Shown: piece by piece, positions 59,577 to 64,000 of the stretch | How positions within the stretch are numbered: position 1 is the first letter of the stretch | Layout of the letters: each line of letters starts with the position of its first letter | Origin: Ziziphus jujuba | Lineage: Eukaryota > Streptophyta > Magnoliopsida > Rosales > Rhamnaceae | Length of the DNA: 64,000 bases | Direction of reading: 5' to 3' | Assembly: GCF_031755915.1 (NCBI RefSeq) | Contig: NC_083383.1 | Coordinates: forward strand, 25,522,501-25,586,500 | The notes under the pieces: generated by a model | What the model was told of the DNA's origin: nothing | The model's database searches: none | What the model saw: only the letters and a program-made list of their open reading frames with translations | Made by a program: the position numbers and the translations under genes

Positions 59577-61548
59577 TGGTTCATATAGCTTAAGTTATTA
59601 GAAAATAGATCATTATTTCTTTATATTTTTGTTAAGTTTTGAACTTTGAACCTAAAAGACCTTTAATTTTGATACCAAGTTGAACTTCTATTTTTCTAAA
59701 AAATGGTGGGAATTATATATAATTCATGGGGTGTGGATTTTTTTTTATAATTATCGATATTACCATCTTGCCGCAATTTCGAACTTGAGCAGGAGAAGAT
59801 AAAGAAGCATGGTACTTGCCAATTCCGCTGTGACCTCGGCCGCTATGGGGTGTGGACTTGATCCACAAAAGAAGAAACACTTTGAATGTGACAATCGACA
59901 AAACTAATATGAAAAGAAAAAATATCCAAATCCATAATTACCTTTAAATGTTTTTGTTATTTTTGGTCAACATTAATTGTATAATGCTAGCTAGGACTTG
60001 ATTGTTTTCTCACAGAGTATTGTTAGCTTTAGCATGAAAGCAGTAATATTACAATAAATGAATCTGCTAACTGCCTAGTAAGATAGGAGAAGAAAGTTGA
60101 TGTTTCGGTTTAATACATCCAGCTTTTCTCAACCTGGTTTTTCTTAAAACCCATTTGCTTCTTTCCTGTGGGATAAATGTACGGGAACTACTATCTTTAA
60201 TTGAGGTAATATAAATACCCTTTTTTTCTTTTCTTTTTTTTCTGTGGATCATAATAATTTTGTTTTCCATTTCTTTTTCTGGTGATCATAATATTTTTGT
60301 TTTCCATTTCAATTAATAAATGTCCATACATTTTGCGTGTATAACAGCTTAAATTGAAGAACAAATTAAACATTTTGTCCGTGTAGGTAATATATACCTC
60401 ATTAATTATAATAATGAGTGAAAAAACATAATATCGTAACTGTTATGAGGTAGTTTAATATACATTATAAGACATGATCAACTAGGCTTATTCATCAAAA
60501 TAAAAAATAAAAAGTTAACCAGGTTCGTTAATTAAAACACTCGATCAAGTTTACACGTTTATATCATTATTATTTTTATTATCAAATATAGAACAAAATA
60601 AGATATATTCGTATCTTAGAGAGAAGTAAAAACAAACAAACCACTTTGAACAAAAAGAGAAAAAAAAAAAATTCTTTTTCTGTGACAGATCATAATTTCT
60701 TTTATGATATAATATAGATTAATTGCAAATAGAAAAACACCATCACTTTTTTTTTGGTGGATCAGAAAAACGCACCAACATTGTGTGAATTGTTTGTTGA
60801 AACCAACTTTTTTCCAACAAAAACAAACTCCATGCCCAAGAAGGAAGGTTTCCTATCCTGATTTCATTAATACTCAAAAAGTAGTTCTACTTTCACATCA
60901 TATCTGGCATACTAACAAGGACAAATTCTGAGCCCACAATATTTTTTTTTTCCGCTGCTTATCCAAAACCAGCTCCATTTTCATTTCATCACAGCCTTTA
61001 CAATTTTGCATTGAAAGTCAGGATTTCGACATTCAAACTTTATACTGTACACATACAGAGGAAAAAATAAATAAATAAAAAAAGATTATGAGAACAGTGA
61101 CCTTTTAGAAATCTGTGTTCAATACAGGTCATAATAATTCATAAGTTTTTGCTGTCCAGTTGGGCTACTCCTATTTGTGTTGTGTTACGTGTATATCACT
61201 TTTGTCAACTTGGGATGCAAAGATATCCAACATTAAAGACTTTATTATAGACAAAAATAAAATAAAATAAAATAGATACGATTGTTTATACAGAATACAG
61301 GTAACGTGATGCAACATACATTTATTATCGATCATATACGTTATTTCGGTATTATACATTATAAAAAATAACTGGATTACATACTGAATCATTTATTGAT
61401 CATTATAGTGGTTTGGAACTTGGTAATTCCAAGTCTTGCAACTTGGTAAGCCTTAGTCTTTATCATGGTATTAAAAGCATAAATAAATATTAAATAAAAA
61501 ATAGTAACTTTTGCTACTTTTGACAAAAGCCTCTCTCTCAACAACGCC
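59577..61548. other. Intergenic stretch upstream of the KCS gene
   Basis: Mostly AT-rich. Two minus-strand patches look a little more coding-like: 60270-60067 (SSSRTFIPQERSKWVLRKTR, LRKAGCIKPKH) and 59901-59740 (SGRGHSGIGKYHASLSSPAQ, ending GKM before a GTAAT that could be a donor). I recognise no family and cannot join them with confidence. The last few hundred bases must contain the KCS promoter. Confidence 0.4.
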
Positions 61549-61556
61549 TATATAAA
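61549..61556 (+). promoter_or_regulatory. TATA box of the KCS gene
   Basis: TATATAAA stands 117 bp upstream of the ATG at 61673. It is embedded in a CT-rich stretch (GCCTCTCTCTCAACAACG), a common plant core-promoter setting. Confidence 0.7.
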
Positions 61557-61672
61557 GCCAACACTTTTCATATCATTTCTTAACAAGCTATTGGACTTCC
61601 TTAGCCCACAACTAGTCAAATATTCAATAGCCAACTTTGGTTTTTTTAACAAACTAAAAACGAAGCAAAAAC

Positions 61673-63094
61673 ATGGAAGCTTCAACATATATTATCCATT
61701 TGAAACACTCTTTTGCAATCCTCTTTTCCATTGTCCTCCTCCTCCATACTCTCTTAGCTGGCACCCTTTTCACCCATCTCCTCCGCCTCCTCACCATCAA
61801 CCCCATCATCTCACTATCATGCGCCTGGTGCGCCCTTATTTCTTTCATTTACTACTACTCCTCTCGTCCCTATCCCATTTTACTCCTAAACTATTCCTGC
61901 TACAAACCAGACACTTCTCAGAAAGGAAATTACAAAGCCTCCATCGACTTCGTTCGCCGAACGAAGCGATTCACCCATGAAAGCGAACAATTCATGCACA
62001 GAATCTATCTCAACTCCGGTCTTGGAGACGAAACTTATGTTCCCAAATTCGTTTTCGAACCCAAATTCGAACCGAAGCTGGAATCCTCCATGGATGAAGC
62101 TCGACACGGCATGTTTTCTGCTGTCGAATCACTTCTTTCCAAAACCAAGATCGACCCGGATCGTATCGACTCGTTGATCATCACCTGCGGTAGCTTCTCC
62201 CCTGTTCCTTCCCTGTCATCCTTGGTTGTGAACCGGTTCAAGCTCAAACCCACCATTAAGGCCTATAACTTGAACGGAATGGGATGCAGTTCCGGCGTGC
62301 TCGCCATCGACATGGCTTCGAAGCTGCTCAAAAGCAGCAAACAGATTGGTTACGCTCTCGTCGTCATTATAGAGACTATCAGTTCCAGCTGGTACTTCGG
62401 GGAAAACCGCTCCATGCTTGTCACCAACTGTATATTCCGCATCGGCTGCGCCGCCGCATTGATCACCAACGACCCCAGCCGCCGGAGATTCGCCAAAATG
62501 GAGCTGGTCGACTCCCTCAGAACTCACCACGGTGCCGACGACAGGTCGTACCGAGCCGCATTCCAAGAAGAAGACGAGAAGGGCACCCTTGGGATTTCAC
62601 TCAACAAAGATTTGGTCAGGGTTGCAGGAGCAAACCTACGTGAGCATATCAGAATTCTGGGGCCCAGAGTTCTTCCGCTGAGTCAACTCGTTTTGTACCT
62701 TTACTCGGAGGTGGTTTCTGTGTTGTCCCGGGGCGAGTCGAAGCCGAGAGTTCCGGATTTCACGACGGCTTTCGACCATTTCTGTGTTCATACCGGAGGG
62801 AAGGCGGTGATAGAGCAGGTTGGAAAGGTTTTGGGGCTCGGAGATGAGAAGACTGAACCGGCGAAAATGACATTGCACCGGTTTGGGAACACGTCGTCAA
62901 GTTTGGTATTCTATGAGTTGGCCTATTTGGAGGCTAAAAGGATGGTTAGAGAAGGGGATAGGATGTGGGTGGTTGCATTTGGAACTGGTTTTAAGATTGG
63001 GAGTTTGGTTTGGAAATCACTCACTGATTTGGATCAAGATTTTGATAATCCTTGGAATGATTGTATCCACAGGTACCCATTAAAAACTTGGTAA
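61673..63094 (+). CDS. 3-ketoacyl-CoA synthase (KCS), single exon
   Basis: This is the condensing enzyme of the endoplasmic-reticulum fatty-acid elongase. It joins malonyl-CoA to a long-chain acyl-CoA on the way to waxes, suberin and other very-long-chain lipids. It has 473 residues without introns. Two hydrophobic segments (about 12-38 and 43-62) anchor the N-terminus. SGLGDETYVP is the usual family signature. NLNGMGCSSG carries the catalytic Cys205, FCVHTGGKAV His373, and MTLHRFGNTSSS His402 and Asn406. The spacing Cys to His (168) and His to Asn (33) equals that of Arabidopsis FAE1 (Cys223, His391, Asn424). Small deviations: NLNG for NLGG and TNCIFRIGCAA for TNCLFRMGGAA. The first ATG is used; no upstream in-frame alternative is convincing. 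It looks intact; the exact paralogue cannot be stated. Confidence 0.96.
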   Translation: MEASTYIIHLKHSFAILFSIVLLLHTLLAGTLFTHLLRLLTINPIISLSCAWCALISFIYYYSSRPYPILLLNYSCYKPDTSQKGNYKASIDFVRRTKRFTHESEQFMHRIYLNSGLGDETYVPKFVFEPKFEPKLESSMDEARHGMFSAVESLLSKTKIDPDRIDSLIITCGSFSPVPSLSSLVVNRFKLKPTIKAYNLNGMGCSSGVLAIDMASKLLKSSKQIGYALVVIIETISSSWYFGENRSMLVTNCIFRIGCAAALITNDPSRRRFAKMELVDSLRTHHGADDRSYRAAFQEEDEKGTLGISLNKDLVRVAGANLREHIRILGPRVLPLSQLVLYLYSEVVSVLSRGESKPRVPDFTTAFDHFCVHTGGKAVIEQVGKVLGLGDEKTEPAKMTLHRFGNTSSSLVFYELAYLEAKRMVREGDRMWVVAFGTGFKIGSLVWKSLTDLDQDFDNPWNDCIHRYPLKTW

Positions 63095-63399
63095 TTGTTT
63101 TTACCTTAAAAAATAAAATTTATGGTAGATTAAAATGGCGATTTTGGAAAACTAAGAAAAGTTTATAAATAGATCTTACTTAGTCATAGTGCCATTTATT
63201 TGGTCTTGGAAGAGGGCTGGTTTACTTGAGTTTCCGAAATATGGTACTATTAAGTTAGTTATTAAATTTAGAATAATATTGTATCCAATATTCTATATGT
63301 GTACAATATTTTATAGAATAAGGCTCGAATAATTAGTAGTAATAACAAAAGTTGAGAATAATATTGTTAAGCGAAAGATTGCCCTAGGGGTTGAATAAG
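63095..63399 (+). other. 3' flank of the KCS gene
   Basis: AATAAA at 63112-63117, only 18 bp after the stop, is close for a polyadenylation signal. Other A-rich candidates follow (ATAAG near 63318). No further gene is seen before the CACTA end. Confidence 0.4.
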
Positions 63400-64000
63400 C
63401 ACTACGCGAAAATTGATATCTAGCGACACTCACTTAACGACGCTACAAAACAAATGCGTCTAAAAAAATAAAACCGCAACTTTGAGTTTAATGCGTCAGT
63501 AAAAATTCAATAAATATACGATGCATCAAAAAACTGTCGACCTCAAAAGGTCGCTAAAAACAAAAAACATGCAACACATTTGTTAAGGGTCGCTGAATAT
63601 GAAGCTAAACAGAGTCGTCATTAATACTACGTGTATATTTTATCTGAATTGTATTGTACGTTTAAATGCTACTCATGAAAAATGAATACTAACCACTAAT
63701 CTATGTTTACATAATAATAAAATTTAATTATATAAGATTGTTGTTCAATTATATAATTTTTCTTGTATAGCTTATTCTTGCAAATCTCTTAAATAGTATT
63801 TTTTTATTTCAACTACAAATAACCAGTAAAAATATTAGAGCAATATAATTGAGCTGATTTTTTTTTTTTTTTGCTTTTTTGTTTTTTTTAATAGAGGTAA
63901 CAAGCGACGCACTATTTAGATTGTGCGTCACCTGTTACCTTCCCTTTACTTTTTAATTTTTTTAAGTTTTTTTAAACAATCTAATTTTATTTTAACAATA
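63400..64000 (+). mobile_element. Left end of a CACTA (En/Spm) transposon, running off the window
   Basis: CACTACGCGAAAATTG at 63400 is the CACTA-type terminal inverted repeat. It is followed by subterminal short motifs in both orientations (GCGACAC, CGACGC, GCGTC, GGTCGC, GTCGTC and, at 63903, GCGACGCACT and GTGCGTCAC). No coding region is seen up to 64000. The other end and the 3-bp target duplication lie outside the window. Confidence 0.7.

Noticed and set aside
62035..62878. Several open frames on both strands inside the KCS gene
   Set aside because: They are shadows of the 473-codon KCS frame, which alone carries conserved catalytic motifs.

Overview
This is a nuclear window from a flowering plant, most likely a eudicot. 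It is strongly AT-rich, full of (TA)n, (CT)n and trinucleotide microsatellites, and dominated by plant transposable elements: Ty3/gypsy, Ty1/copia, TRIM, LINE, CACTA, a Mutator-like element and MITEs. I see only two apparently intact protein-coding genes. They are a four-exon GDSL esterase/lipase on the minus strand (20731-24610) and a single-exon 3-ketoacyl-CoA synthase on the plus strand (61673-63094). I cannot name the species.

Layout. 1-1.3 kb: unassigned. 1.3-6.9 kb: Ty3/gypsy element A, whose gag-protease is joined through two deletions to short RT and integrase remnants. 6.9-11.3 kb: decayed element B of the Tekay/Del type, with its 3' LTR. 11.4-13.5 kb: a second integrase tail, then a 5'-truncated third copy of A with a 166-bp tandem duplication. 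14.15-18.66 kb: a 4.5-kb solo LTR holding a MITE and several tandem arrays. 20.7-24.6 kb: the GDSL gene. 24.7-28.5 kb: AT-rich, no recognised gene.

28.5-38.5 kb is the most interesting part: a Pack-MULE-like element with TIRs of about 260 bp. It carries intron-containing fragments of two unrelated host genes, a BOI/S-RNase-binding-type gene without its RING domain and an IST1-like gene. A 0.43-kb foldback element lies between them. A 7.3-kb retrotransposon with 3-kb LTRs and only 1.3 kb of interior (element C, TSD ACAAT) interrupts the left TIR. 38.5-41 kb: AT-rich with diverged direct repeats. 41-42 kb: CACTA relic. 43-44.6 kb: inverted copia gag, PBS and LTR. 44.6-45.3 kb: a TRIM. 45.5-47.2 kb: LINE 3' end with poly(A). 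52.0-52.4 kb: two adjacent MITEs. 54.7-58.0 kb: inverted solo LTR of the element C family (TSD GTGCC), inserted into a repeat with a period of about 65 bp. 59.4-59.6 kb: small solo LTR. 61.5-63.1 kb: the KCS gene with a TATA box. From 63.4 kb to the window end: the left end of a CACTA element.

The two genes are unrelated in position and orientation. Both act in lipid or ester metabolism: a secreted esterase/lipase, and the endoplasmic-reticulum condensing enzyme for very-long-chain fatty acids. Nothing in the sequence shows that they work together. All calls come from reading the sequence and from remembered family motifs; no database search was run.
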